A stretch of 64,000 nt of DNA, taken from contig AP019416.1 of the NCBI GenBank assembly GCA_004295565.1, positions 682,001 to 746,000 on the forward strand, written 5' to 3'. Within the stretch, counting starts at the first letter, position 1, and each line of letters starts with the position of its first letter. The notes under the pieces were generated by a model. It was given only the letters and a program-made list of their open reading frames with translations. It ran no database searches and was not told where the DNA came from. Origin of the DNA: Vreelandella olivaria (lineage in GTDB: Bacteria > Pseudomonadota > Gammaproteobacteria > Pseudomonadales > Halomonadaceae). Made by a program: the position numbers and the translations under genes. Below are positions 40,100-49,284 of the stretch, piece after piece.

Positions 40100-41283
40100 A
40101 TGCATTTAACACCTTCTGACCCAGATATTGCCACTTTGTATAGAAAAATAAAGCAAAAAGGCTTGATTTACAACCAAACTTTCAACGTGGTGAAGTTTGG
40201 GGAAACCTAAAAAACAACGCTTAATTGATAGTATTTTTGCGTGGTTGGCATATTCCACCTATCCATGTAATAAAAGTTCCAAATAGTGAAAAGCAAGAAG
40301 TGTTAGATGGTCAGCAACGATTAGCTGCTATACGCGATTTTTTAGAGGGTGAGTTTTCCATCAATGGTAATTTAGATCCAGTTGAACCATATATTATGGA
40401 GTTGGATGGACTATCATGGGCTGATCTTCCAAAAAATATTTCGGGAAAAATTGAAGATTTTACAATTAGACTGTTAACAATATCTGACTATAAGCCCGGC
40501 GAACCTGGTGAGTTGTTTTATCGTTTAAATCAACCGACAAATTTAACCTCAGCTGAACAAAGAAATGCGTATTTTGGTGAAGCTCGACAGCAGGTAAAAG
40601 ACTTGTCGGAAGTTATGATAGAGTTAGGTTACAGCCGTGAGACATTGGGCTTTTCTAATTCGAGGATGGCTTATGATGATGTAATATCAAAATTTTTACT
40701 TACTCTCGAACTTGGCACGCTAAAAAGAAAAATAACTGCTAATACTGTTACGTCTCGATATAGAGATAGTGATGGGTTCTCCAGTAATTATATTGTTGAG
40801 GCCGAAGACGTTCTTTTAACTTTTTACAATTGTTTGATTTATACTGATAGGTCAGTTAAGTTGAATAAGGCCTCTACGTTAAGCTGGCTAATATTCATTT
40901 GCTCATATCGTAGGTTGTTTAAGTCTGAAGAAGCGCTTAAAAAATTCTTCTTGACCTTTGAAGTTATAAGAAAAGAAATTAATAGTTCAGTTGATATAAG
41001 TTGTTTGCCTAAAGGGATAAATAAAGGGTTGGTAAATAAAGTCATAGCTATATATCAGGATAGGAGTGGTTCGCGAGTAGCAGATACTTCTTCAGTAGTT
41101 TTAAGAGATATGTGTTTATGGCTGTTGTTTGTATCTTATTTTCCGGAAGTTAAAGATCAAAATTCTAAAACATTGGCTGTGTATGACTCTATGCATTATT
41201 TGGCGACAATTGCTCCTTCATCTATAACCGAGAAAAGCCTTGAGGAGATTGCGGATAGTCTTTCGTGGGGTCAGAAACTATGA
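40100..41283 (+). CDS. DUF262 (GmrS/ParB-like NTPase) protein (two frameshifts near 40170 and 40215)
   Basis: About 394 residues from the ATG at 40100 after AGGAAAAAG. Corrected reading gives DLQPNFQRGEVW, then RLIDSIL, WHIPPIHVI and the signature EVLDGQQRLAAIRDFLEG, all typical of DUF262. The rest is helical (FYRLNQPTNLTSAEQRNAYF and so on). There is no HNH (DUF1524) nuclease motif at the end, unlike GmrSD-type modification-dependent restriction enzymes. So a separate protein probably supplies cleavage, and the OLD-type gene directly downstream is the candidate. Codon use is AT-rich, unlike the SMC operon, which suggests a separate acquisition. Confidence 0.8.
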
Positions 41284-41307
41284 TTAATTTACGCCAAGCT
41301 AAGATGA

Positions 41308-42731
41308 ATGATCATTGGCGAACTGCTTTTAAGAGACTACTCTTTAGTAGTTAAAGACATGGTGTTTAGCGAAGGTGAGATTTTTGGGAATGCCAGCTTA
41401 AAACTAAAGCCTGGCGTAAATGCTATTGTTGGAAAAAATGGAGTTGGTAAAAGTAGTTTTATACGAGCTATTTATAATTCGTTAATGTGTGATTCAAGCA
41501 ATAGAAAGAAATTCTCAAATCTTTTAGATAAAAGTAAAATTAAGCTCGATTTGACTATTTCAGGAGAAGAGTTTTTACTAAATCTGGTTCCTTTCGAAGA
41601 CAATGAAATTGAACAAGATATTTTATGTTTACTGTTTGATCCTTGCTCGCTTATTCCAGAGATCCAGAATCTATTCAATCAACAAGATAATTTTAATGAG
41701 CTATTAGAAGCTTTAAGTTCTGTTCCATTATCTGAAGATGATCTAAAGCTTGCAAGTTTTATAACCAATACAGAATACTCATCTATTGAAATTATAAATA
41801 TTGAAGATGAATACGACTCTTTTCCAATGCTCCCTTTCTTTACGGTCGACAGGGAAGGGGTTAAGTATGATAGTAGGAACATGGGGCTTGGCGAACTGTC
41901 ACTATTATATTATTTTTGGATCATTGATTATATTAGAAAGTCAAAAAGCAACTGTTTGTTAATTATAGAAGAGCCAGAAAGCTTCCTTCCTCCTCTAATT
42001 CAAAACCGGTTGTGTGATGTGCTTGCAATGACATTAGCAACGGAAGGGACAGCATGTTTAATATCTACCCACTCAGAGCATATATTAAGAAAGATTCCAC
42101 GATCTCATATACACATAATGTGTCGTATTTTACAACAGACAAAGTTTTTCAACGCGGCTTCACACTTTGAACGCATGGATGTTCTTGGGCTTATGGCTCC
42201 TAAAAAGGACTTCTGTTTTACGAAGATCACGCAGCTTATTTGTTTGCTAAGTCGCTTATTAAAGTTTCGCCTTTATTTGTTTTAGATAGTTTTCTTTATC
42301 ATTGTTCAGGTTCAGAAGGTGATGTCTTATTAGACTTGAAACGTTATCCTAGCACGATGACAGACTTTTCATTCTTAGCAGTGTTTGATGGAGATTGTAG
42401 AGAAAGATTGGCAAAAGATCTGCGAGGATTTGAGAATTACGTTTTTTTACCATCTTCTTTGTCACCTGAAGAACTTATAATTTCATATTTGAGAAGAGAA
42501 GAATTAACTCATTTGGCAAGTCATATAGGTAAATCAGTAGAGGATGTAGCAATGGCAAAGGAAATTTGTGCAGGCTTAGATCATCATGACTATTTTGTGG
42601 AAATGGCTAAATCGCTAGCTTTATCATACGATGACCTATTTACAAAATTATGTGATCTATGGATTGGTGATGAGGTAAATTTTGGAAGTGTTGTAAGATT
42701 TTTTGCTGAGCTAGATAGGAGCATAAAGTGA
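41308..42731 (+). CDS. OLD-type ATPase with Toprim-like nuclease domain (frameshifts near 42125 and 42220)
   Basis: About 474 residues. The ABC-type ATPase has Walker A IVGKNGVGKSSF, signature region NMGLGELSLLYYFW, Walker B CLLIIEEPESFL and the switch ACLISTHSEHILR. After the breaks a Toprim-like part shows YEDHAAYLFAKSL (Glu) and FLAVFDGDCRERL (DxD). This is the build of OLD-family nucleases such as GajA, and of AriA/AriB-type pairs. The start may be the ATG at 41280, which overlaps the DUF262 stop (ATGA) but then needs a further frameshift. The gene lies directly behind the DUF262 gene in the AT-rich segment, so the two probably work together against phage or foreign DNA. Confidence 0.8.
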
Positions 42732-42853
42732 ATTGATTTTAGTTTATAAGTCTTTCTTTTGTTGTGGTTTTTCTAAAAGAGTGACTATTTTTATTCAGTC
42801 AGTCTTTTAGGTTGTTAAATGAAAAGTAACTATGTAAAGTCTTAGCAGGAGAT

Positions 42854-43818
42854 ATGAAATTGAGCTTTATTGCGTTTAGCTGGCTTTTAATTGCAGGTTT
42901 TGGTGGGCTGTCGGTATTTGTTTATAATGTTTCAAGTCTTGCAGATGATGCAGTAAATTCAGAAAGTAAGAAAAAATTAAAAATATAGTCAAAAATTACA
43001 AATCTACGCCTACCTTTCGCCACTCTTTTCTTACATTTACATTAGCTTCTGATGTATATTTTGGTGAAAAAATTATAAGCCTAAAGTCATTTTTGAGATC
43101 GCTTGCATTAAGCCTTGGTTGGATGGTTGTTATAACGCTAGTATGCATTTTTATATTTCCAAAATATAGGTCGTGGTTCTCTGAAGAGGGAATTTATAAT
43201 TTGATTTTGGAATATGGTTTATTGCTACTTTTGTCTGTGGTGATTTTAGATTTTATCTCAGTAAGTCTTACAAGGTTAATAGTGAAGAAATCCAAGCCAA
43301 ATGGTATTATAAAGCTTTTTTTTGTTTTAGCTTTTGATTTGTTTTTTCTATCTTGATTTTTTTATATTGGCTTCTCGTTTGCAAAGTACTTTATTGTAAA
43401 CCCTGTATGGCTTGGCTTTGACAAATCGTTGTTAGTTTGGGTTAACCTCGATCAGCTGCCGATATTGCTTAATACATTAAATGATTTAACATCTGATATG
43501 CTCCAAAGACAATCTGATGGAACTATTTTGATAAAAGGAGGATGGGAGACTGAAGTTGTTTACGCATTTCCAGAAGGGATTGCCTTCTACTCTAGTTTGT
43601 TAACATCAATTTGGCTTTGGTTGCACACTATTTCTTATGTGTTGATGAAGATTAGTCTTTCATTTGATAGTGGAAAAGGGAAGCTGATGTCTTTTTTTGA
43701 TATAGAAGGTAAGCCATTTAAGTCATTGGGTATTATTGTTTTGATTCTCTATGCTGTATTGGTTTTAATAATTATTGTCTTTGGTTTTGTTGTTGGTTGG
43801 TTTGGGAGTGTATGGTAG
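42854..43818 (+). pseudogene. Multi-spanning membrane protein, frameshift near 42985 and in-frame stop at 43354
   Basis: The ATG at 42854 follows AGCAGGAGAT. The first part has one helix (LSFIAFSWLLIAGFGGLSVF). After a shift come FLRSLALSLGWMVVITLVCI and LLLLLSVVILDFISVSLTRL. A TGA at 43354-43356 lies in frame within another hydrophobic segment (FFVLAFDLFFLS, stop, FFYIGFSFAKYFIV). The last part has two or three helices (GIIVLILYAVLVLIIIVFGF). Total about 320 residues with six or more helices. No family recognised. The TGA is not explained by a single indel, so the gene may really be broken. Located after the OLD-type gene in the AT-rich segment; it could be a membrane-acting effector of that module. 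Confidence 0.5.
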
Positions 43819-43827
43819 TAATCAGCA

Positions 43828-43950
43828 ATGTTAGTTTTGTATAGCTTGAGGGCTGCCGATGAAATAGCTTTCATGCTTGCTACATTATTGGTTGTTTATT
43901 TTGGTAATAAATGTGCTAATGCCGATGTCGATAAATTTCTGCTGTATTAA
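43828..43950 (+). CDS. Possible 40-residue ORF
   Basis: Reads MLVLYSLRAADEIAFMLATL and then VVYFGNKCANADVDKFLLY. One weak hydrophobic stretch. No ribosome site and no recognised family. It may be chance in AT-rich DNA. Confidence 0.2.
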   Translation: MLVLYSLRAADEIAFMLATLLVVYFGNKCANADVDKFLLY

Positions 43951-44049
43951 TATATTTCTAACACCTATCTCAAGGCAGTTTTTTACATAGCTAACTGGGA
44001 GGCTACTGTCTTGCTTCCAAAGCAAGTACATAAGAGATCAAAATAAGCT

Positions 44050-45008
44050 ATGAATTTACTCTTCTTTGGCACCTCCGCTGGTGTACCCACTAAAACCAGA
44101 AATGTCTCCGGCGTCGCCTTGAGAGAGCAAGGGGAAGGGCTGGTACCTGATCGATTGTGGTGAAGGCACCCAGCATCAGGTTTTGCATACCAAGCTGTCG
44201 TTTCATTCATTGAAGGCCATCTTGATTACCCACGTGCACGGCGACCACTGCTATGGGCTGCCGGGCATTCTGGCGAGTGCGGGAATGGGGGACGGAAAGC
44301 GCCGCTTACCATTGTGGCACCCGCAGGTATCAAGGCGTGGTTGGAAGCTACCTGTGAGGCCACCCAACTGTGTTTGCCCTTTGCTCTGGAGTTTATAGAA
44401 TCGGACGAGCTACCAAGCGTTGAATTTGAAAGCATGGCGGTTACCACCTTCAGGCTTTTCACACCGAGCGCCGTCCTATGCTTATGGATTTACGGAGACA
44501 AAGGTCGACGCTGATTTAAACATCGAAAAGCTGACACAAAAGGGCATTCCGAGAGGGCCGTTGTGGGGGCAGTTGAAGCAAGGGTTTGATGTTGAGTTCG
44601 CGGGCGAGCGGTTAAAAAGCCATGACTTCTTAATCTTCAAGCACAAGCCCAGGAAAGTGGTGATCGCTGGGGACAATGACCAGCCTGACTTGTTGAGGAA
44701 TGCCTGCAAGGGGCCCAGGTGCTGGTGCATGAAGCCACCTACACCGAAGAGATGTCCCAGAAGGCCGGTGATGTGGGGCATAGCTACGCCAAGCTTGTCG
44801 CCGCTTTTGCCGAATTGGTACAGCTTCCCAACCTGGTGCTGACGCACTTTAGCCCCCGCTATCAGCTCCACCCCTTGCCTCGCCTTCCATTGAGGAGATC
44901 CGCCAAGAGGCCCTCCGCGTCTACTCGGGCTCGCTTTATTTGGCGCAGGATTTTAGCGAATACACCCTGGATAAAGCGGGCCACTTTACTGAAGTGGCGG
45001 GCGAGTAG
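44050..45008 (+). CDS. rnz: Ribonuclease Z (several frameshifts)
   Basis: Metallo-beta-lactamase-fold endonuclease that trims tRNA 3' ends. Joined frames give about 319 residues. Motifs: [20 protein letters not shown] at the N-terminus, [35 protein letters not shown] (zinc-binding HxHxDH), [37 protein letters not shown] and [11 protein letters not shown]. The end is [15 protein letters not shown]. Breaks lie near 44135, 44295, 44455, 44700 and 44880. The last 47 bases are repeated, with four changes, at 45711-45757 after a HigBA module, so the 3' end was duplicated or replaced. Confidence 0.9.
44961..45007. repeat. rnz 3'-end repeat, left copy
   Basis: 47 bases ending just before the last base of the rnz stop codon, 43 of them identical to 45711-45757. 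Confidence 0.8.
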
Positions 45009-45081
45009 TCTTTAACCTAATTGTGTTATCAACGGTAGGGACATAGCACGTTTATCTACTCTTTTGATTTGCACCATGTTT

Positions 45082-45110
45082 TTGACACCTGATACGTTGC
45101 AGGGTACATT
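45082..45110 (+). promoter_or_regulatory. Promoter and operator of HigBA pair 1
   Basis: TTGACA (45082-45087), 17-base spacer, TACATT (45105-45110). The spacer holds an imperfect palindrome CCTGATACGTTGCAGG centred on ACGT. The HigBA pair at 47241 has the same layout. Confidence 0.65.
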
Positions 45111-45116
45111 TTAGAG

Positions 45117-45395
45117 ATGATCCGAAGCTTCAAACACAAAGGTTTGGAAAAGCTCTTTAAATCCGGCAGCACTGCAGGAATTCAGGCCGCGCATGCAAAG
45201 AGGCTTCGGCTTATTCTTGGTCGACTCAATGCAGCGTCAGATGCCAAAGATATGGACTTACCAGGCCTTCGGTTGCACGAACTCTCAGGAAGTCGCTCAG
45301 GCATCTGGTCAGTCACAGTTAGTGGTAACTGGCGAGTGACGTTTCGGTTCGAGGACGGAGATGCCGAGATAGTGAATTACGAAGATTACCACTGA
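45117..45395 (+). CDS. higB: HigB-type toxin
   Basis: 92 residues: [20 protein letters not shown], then [40 protein letters not shown] and [21 protein letters not shown]. This is the classical HigB/RelE layout of a ribosome-associated mRNA interferase. Intact. The toxin comes first, followed 10 bases later by the antitoxin. The pair is bracketed by two copies of the rnz 3' end. Confidence 0.92.
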   Translation: MIRSFKHKGLEKLFKSGSTAGIQAAHAKRLRLILGRLNAASDAKDMDLPGLRLHELSGSRSGIWSVTVSGNWRVTFRFEDGDAEIVNYEDYH

Positions 45396-45405
45396 GGTAA
45401 CGCCA

Positions 45406-45693
45406 ATGTTGATGCACAATCCTCCCCACCCTGGTGAAGTATTACGCGAGCTTTGCTTGGAGCCCTTAGGTCTGACCGTGACAGCCGCTGCGGAAGCGCT
45501 CGGCGTAAGCCGTAAAACGCTCAGTGCTGTGCTGAACGGCAAGGCCGGTATTAGCCCTGAAATGGCGGTGCGGCTTTCTATTGCGTTTGATACCTCTGCG
45601 GAAAGCTGGCTGAACCAGCAGTCCCAATACGAACTCTGGCACGCCGAACAGCATCGTAAAGAGCTTAAGGTAAAGAGGCTGGTTGCCGCTTAA
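45406..45693 (+). CDS. higA: HigA-type antitoxin
   Basis: 95 residues with an XRE helix-turn-helix ([20 protein letters not shown], then [20 protein letters not shown]) preceded by the family start [18 protein letters not shown] and followed by [15 protein letters not shown]. Intact. Neutralises HigB and represses the pair, probably at the ACGT-centred palindrome in the promoter. Confidence 0.92.
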   Translation: MLMHNPPHPGEVLRELCLEPLGLTVTAAAEALGVSRKTLSAVLNGKAGISPEMAVRLSIAFDTSAESWLNQQSQYELWHAEQHRKELKVKRLVAA

Positions 45694-45710
45694 AGCAGCG
45701 GTGGTTTAAG

Positions 45711-45757
45711 TACACCCTGGATAAAGCGGGCCGCTTTTCTGAACTGGCGGGCGAATA
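45711..45757. repeat. rnz 3'-end repeat, right copy
   Basis: Encodes YTLDKAGRFSELAGE and a stop, a second version of the rnz C-terminus after the HigBA pair. Four base differences from 44961-45007. Confidence 0.8.
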
Positions 45758-45812
45758 AGCGACTTCATCCCGCCGCCCCTTGAGTGCTTGCCGCGCAGGT
45801 CAGTCGCGCAGG

Positions 45813-46241
45813 TCAGTCGCGGCAATAACCTTCACCTGTTGCTACTATCAGGCAATCTTCCTTTTCCAATAGCCACTTCATGCCGGTGGCTTCGCCGTCG
45901 CCAGCGCGAAGCAGGTGTTGACCGTCCTCGCGGCTAAAGCTAATGCCCTCGGCTGTGGCTTGGCCTTCGAATGTCCCACTTTGATCGGCATCCAGGCCGT
46001 ACTGCATTTCAAGCAGATAGTGGCCGGGGCCTGCACCTGCAGAATCGTCCTTGCTGATGTCCAGAAATAACCCTTCAACGCCAACCCATCGGCCGAGCCA
46101 TTGGTCGGTCATCTGGTGGTGGGGCTCGCTTTGCTCGGTTGATGTACCTGAGCCCGGCGCGCCTGATGCAGCGGTATTGCTGTTTTGAGCACACCCGCTG
46201 ATAAGTAATAGGGTGCTTAACGCTAACGCTGTTTTTTCCAT
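45813..46241 (-). CDS. Small lipoprotein, unknown function
   Basis: 142 residues from the ATG at 46241, which follows AAGGAGA; a longer frame to 46283 has no ribosome site. The signal peptide ends in the lipobox LLISGC, so the mature protein is lipid-anchored at Cys 15 or so. A low-complexity Ser/Gly/Thr stretch follows, then a compact domain with DQWLGRWVGVEGLFLDI, YLLEMQYGLDADQSGTFEGQ and a C-terminal CLIVATGEGYCRD pair of cysteines. No named family is recognised. Confidence 0.75.
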   Translation of the reverse strand: MEKTALALSTLLLISGCAQNSNTAASGAPGSGTSTEQSEPHHQMTDQWLGRWVGVEGLFLDISKDDSAGAGPGHYLLEMQYGLDADQSGTFEGQATAEGISFSREDGQHLLRAGDGEATGMKWLLEKEDCLIVATGEGYCRD

Positions 46242-46340
46242 GGTTGTCTCCTTATCAGCACTGCCGTTACTCACTATATACACGTAACATACTTTCTTTA
46301 GTTTGATCGAATTTTGGGATATGTCGAAGGGGTGTAAAAA

Positions 46341-46995
46341 ATGCAGAAGGTAAGAATTGACCTAGTGTCCGATGTCGCCTGCCCGTGGTGCGCGATCGGC
46401 TACCGGCGCTTGGAACAAGCCTTAGAGACCCTCAATGGCGAGATCGACGTTGAGCTGGTCTGGCAGCCCTTTGAGCTGAACCCGGATATGCCGCCTGAGG
46501 GCGAGCCGATCCTGGAGCACTTGTGCCGCAAGTACGGCAAGGATGCTGCCAGCATGGCGCAGTCCCAGCGCGAGGATTATGGCGGTGGCCGAGGAGCTTG
46601 GGCTAAATTTCCGCGGTGCCCTGGAACGCCGGGCGAACAATACCTTCGCTGCCCATCGCGTGCTTGCGTGGGCCGGAACGCAAAACCTGGAAACGCCCCT
46701 GCAGTTGGCCCTGTTTGATGCCTACTTCGGTGAAGCGAAAAATCCTGCCGACCCAGCGGTTCTGCGCGAGAAGGCCATTAAGGTGGGGCTGGACGGCGAT
46801 ACTGCCGAGGCCATCGCCCGGTCAGATCAGTATGCGGAAGAAGTTCGAGCAGCAGAACAGCGGTTCATGGAGGCAGGGGTAAACGCCGTGCCAGGACTTA
46901 TCCTCGATGGACGTTACTTGATTTCTGGCGCTCAGCCCGCCGACGTGTTGGTCGATGCGCTTCGTCAGGTGGCCGAGGAAAACGCTGGCCGCTAA
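46341..46995 (+). CDS. DsbA-family oxidoreductase, FrnE-like (frameshift near 46585)
   Basis: About 217 residues. Thioredoxin-fold start IDLVSDVACPWCAIGYRRLE with a CPWC active site and no signal peptide, so a cytoplasmic FrnE-like protein. Further matches: WQPFELNPDMPPEGEPILEH, NTFAAHRVLAWAG, LFDAYFGEAKNPADPAVLRE and the cis-proline region GVNAVPGLILDGRYLISGAQ. Such proteins are thought to act as thiol oxidoreductases or isomerases under oxidative stress. Confidence 0.88.
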
Positions 46996-46997
46996 CG

Positions 46998-47093
46998 TTC
47001 TATACCGATATTGCTGCTGTTGATGAGTGGCATCAATCAGATGCTTATCAGCAACTTATTCCGCTGCGCACCCAGGCAGCGGATGTCGATTGA
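46998..47093 (+). pseudogene. Remnant resembling the C-terminus of a DUF1330 protein
   Basis: Immediately after the FrnE-like stop the same frame reads FYTDIAAVDEWHQSDAYQQL, then IPLRTQAADVD and a stop. The W..S..Y..LIPLR..AADVD pattern is the C-terminal signature of DUF1330 proteins. No N-terminal part is present, so this looks like a leftover piece. Confidence 0.4.
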
Positions 47094-47204
47094 ACAGCTT
47101 TGAATCCGCTCCTTAGGAGCTGCCCCACGCTCCATTATGTCTGCGTTTCAACACTGCTGTGTTTACGTTTACGCGTTCCTGCCATGCAAATCGTGTGATA
47201 TGAG
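47094..47204. other. Non-coding spacer before HigBA pair 2
   Basis: A short inverted sequence (CTCCTTAGGAG near 47108) is seen, but no gene. Confidence 0.35.
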
Positions 47205-47233
47205 TTGACACCCGTCACGTGACGAAATACATT
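47205..47233 (+). promoter_or_regulatory. Promoter and operator of HigBA pair 2
   Basis: TTGACA (47205-47210), 17-base spacer, TACATT (47228-47233). The spacer contains the perfect palindrome CGTCACGTGACG (47213-47224), a probable antitoxin operator that would block polymerase. Confidence 0.75.
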
Positions 47234-47240
47234 TTAAAGC

Positions 47241-47522
47241 ATGATCAAATCTTTCGCTGACAAACGAACCCAAGCGCTTTATGCCAAAGGGACGTCGAAG
47301 AAATTCCCTGCGGATGTTGCTTCAAGAGCGGCTAGAAAACTGGAATACGTGAATCTAGCTGCACAGTTGGAGGATTTGAAAGTGCCGCCGGGTAATCGCC
47401 TGCATCCACTTTCTGGAAACAGGCAAGATCAGCACTCGATTTCAATAAATGATCAGTGGCGTATCTGTTTTCGTTTTGAAGATGGCGATGCGTATGACGT
47501 TGAAGTTTGTGACTACCACTGA
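47241..47522 (+). CDS. higB: HigB-type toxin, second copy
   Basis: 93 residues: MIKSFADKRTQALYAKGTSK, RAARKLEYVNLAAQLEDLKV, GNRLHPLSGNRQDQHSISIN and [21 protein letters not shown]. Same family as 45117-45395, but clearly different in sequence, so an independent module rather than a recent duplicate. Intact. Confidence 0.92.
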   Translation: MIKSFADKRTQALYAKGTSKKFPADVASRAARKLEYVNLAAQLEDLKVPPGNRLHPLSGNRQDQHSISINDQWRICFRFEDGDAYDVEVCDYH

Positions 47523-47536
47523 ATGAGGTGATGACA

Positions 47537-47851
47537 ATGGCTATTCTTAACACAACGGGTATGCAGCGCAAGCCGACCCATCCTGGTGAAATGCTGAGAG
47601 AGGATTTTATACCGGACTATGGTCTGACGGTGGCAGGACTGGCTGAAGCGGTGGGCGTTTCTCGTCAGTCGGTCAATGAGCTGTTGCGTGAGCGGCGCGC
47701 TGTCAGCCCTGAAATGGCTCTTCGGCTTGCCCGCTTGTTTGGTAATTCGCCGGATTTTTGGCTGAATGCGCAACGCGCTGTTGATCTGTGGACGGCAACT
47801 CAATCGATCAAAGAGGAAGTGGATCGAATTAAACCGCTGAACGCTGCATAA
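47537..47851 (+). CDS. higA: HigA-type antitoxin, second copy
   Basis: About 104 residues from the ATG at 47537 after GAGGTG; the ATG at 47531 is also possible. Family start RKPTHPGEMLREDFIPDYGL, helix-turn-helix LTVAGLAEAVGVSRQSVNEL, then VSPEMALRLARLFGNSPDFW and a C-terminal helical tail. Intact. It pairs with the toxin just upstream. Confidence 0.92.
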   Translation: MAILNTTGMQRKPTHPGEMLREDFIPDYGLTVAGLAEAVGVSRQSVNELLRERRAVSPEMALRLARLFGNSPDFWLNAQRAVDLWTATQSIKEEVDRIKPLNAA

Positions 47852-47982
47852 CCAAGCTCAGTAATGGCCTAACCATTTAAAGGAGAGAGACATTGGGGCC
47901 TTTTGTGGAGTCGGAAGATGAGGTTTCTGAAAACGATCATTCCGAGCCGGAAAGCAACCAAAGCCTATTTGAGAGGTTCAAA

Positions 47983-48254
47983 ATGAGTAGGTTAAATAAA
48001 GAAGAGCAAGACATTCTGGATGCATTTGATGCGGGATAGTTGCGGCGACCGACCGATATTGAGGACAGAAATGAGAGGCATCAGCAGTATGCTGAGGCGA
48101 TGTTCAAGAAAGATGCACGCATCAATATCAGGCTTTCCTCCAAGGGTCTTCGCGGTCTACAGAAAAAGTCTTAGCGGAAGGCATTCCCTACCAGACGCTT
48201 GTTGCCAGTATTCTCCATAAATATGTAGAAGGTCGCTTGCATGAGGAACGATAG
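47983..48254 (+). pseudogene. CopG-type antitoxin, in-frame stop and frameshift
   Basis: Reads MSRLNKEEQDILDAFDAG, a TAG, LRRPTDIEDRNERHQQYAEA, FKKDARINIRLSSKGLRGLQ and, after a shift near 48170, LAEGIPYQTLVASILHKYVE. This is the ribbon-helix-helix antitoxin that normally follows a BrnT-like or related toxin. The TAG stands where a Glu codon (GAG) is expected and the second break is a typical indel. No toxin gene is seen next to it; the frame before the ATG stays open for a further 30 codons with no family match. Confidence 0.6.
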
Positions 48255-48441
48255 CTAATCCGTCTATCCATTGAGTGAGCGCGCTGGTTCCAGAGAAGCC
48301 AGCGCTCAACCCCTACTACAACGTATCGCTGGCTTGACCTATGGCGCCAACCCCGAGTGCGCTACCGGCCCACTCCCATTAATCTGCTGTGACCGAGGGG
48401 CTATCCGATATATTGCTAGTGGCAATGTATCGGAGACAGAC

Positions 48442-49191
48442 ATGGTTGATTTCGCATCCCTGTTAGTAGTGGCGGGCACATTCTTAATTGCGGGAAGCGT
48501 CAAGGGCATCATTGGTCTTGGACTCCCGCCGGTTAGCCTGGCGCTGCTTACCGTCGCGCTGGATCTGCCAACCGCCATGGCGCTGATGCTTATTCCCTCG
48601 TTTGTCACCAACATTTGGCAGTCAATGGTGGGCGGAAACGCAAGAGCAATCTTGGTTCGAATTTGGCCATTTCTGGCGATGGCGACCCTTACTGTTTGGA
48701 TTGGTGCGGCAGCACTGACGCGCGTCAACCTCACGTATCTGACGGCGCTCCTGGGCAGTTTGCTGATTATTTACGCTGTCGTGAACTTGGCCGGGATCAA
48801 GATTGTTGTACCAAGACGCCATGAGGTTTGGGCAGGGCCGTTAATCGGCTCTGCGAATGGAATGCTTACCGGAATGACGGGATCATTTGCTGTGCCGGGC
48901 GTGATGTTTCTTCAAGCCATTGGCCTTCCGAAGAGCATGCTGATCCAAGCGATGGGCATGCTATTTATGGTCTCCACTGTGGCTCTCGCGGCAGCATTGC
49001 AACAAGCCAATTTCTTGACACTCCAAACTGGCGTAATGTCGGCAGTGGCGGTGCTGCCCGCGCTCGCGGGGATGGCGATTGGACAGCGAATTAGAGAGCG
49101 TTTATCCGAGCAGGTGTTCCGCAAGGTATTCTTTATTTCACTTCTGATTCTGGGTGCTTACATTATTATTAATACGCTTCAGAAGCTTTAA
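48442..49191 (+). CDS. TauE/SafE-family sulfite or organosulfonate exporter
   Basis: 249 residues from the ATG at 48442 after GGAGACAGAC; the frame is open upstream to 48271 but reads as non-protein. Eight or so membrane helices. Typical segments are SVKGIIGLGLPPVSLALLTV with the GxGLP motif, LMLIPSFVTNIWQ and GSANGMLTGMTGSFAVPGVM, the second repeat of the pseudo-symmetric family fold. Inner-membrane protein thought to export small sulfur anions. No clear operon partner. Confidence 0.88.
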   Translation: MVDFASLLVVAGTFLIAGSVKGIIGLGLPPVSLALLTVALDLPTAMALMLIPSFVTNIWQSMVGGNARAILVRIWPFLAMATLTVWIGAAALTRVNLTYLTALLGSLLIIYAVVNLAGIKIVVPRRHEVWAGPLIGSANGMLTGMTGSFAVPGVMFLQAIGLPKSMLIQAMGMLFMVSTVALAAALQQANFLTLQTGVMSAVAVLPALAGMAIGQRIRERLSEQVFRKVFFISLLILGAYIIINTLQKL

Positions 49192-49284
49192 GTGCTTTTC
49201 AAAAGTAATAGTGGGCGCACTATTGGTTACGTCGGCGCCAGAATCGGACGCTGGCTTTGAAGTCAAAACCAGCGCTCAAATCTA

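Noticed and set aside
40100-42731. Classification of the DUF262 plus OLD pair as GmrSD or Gabija
   Set aside because: GmrSD needs an HNH domain and Gabija a UvrD-like helicase; neither is present.
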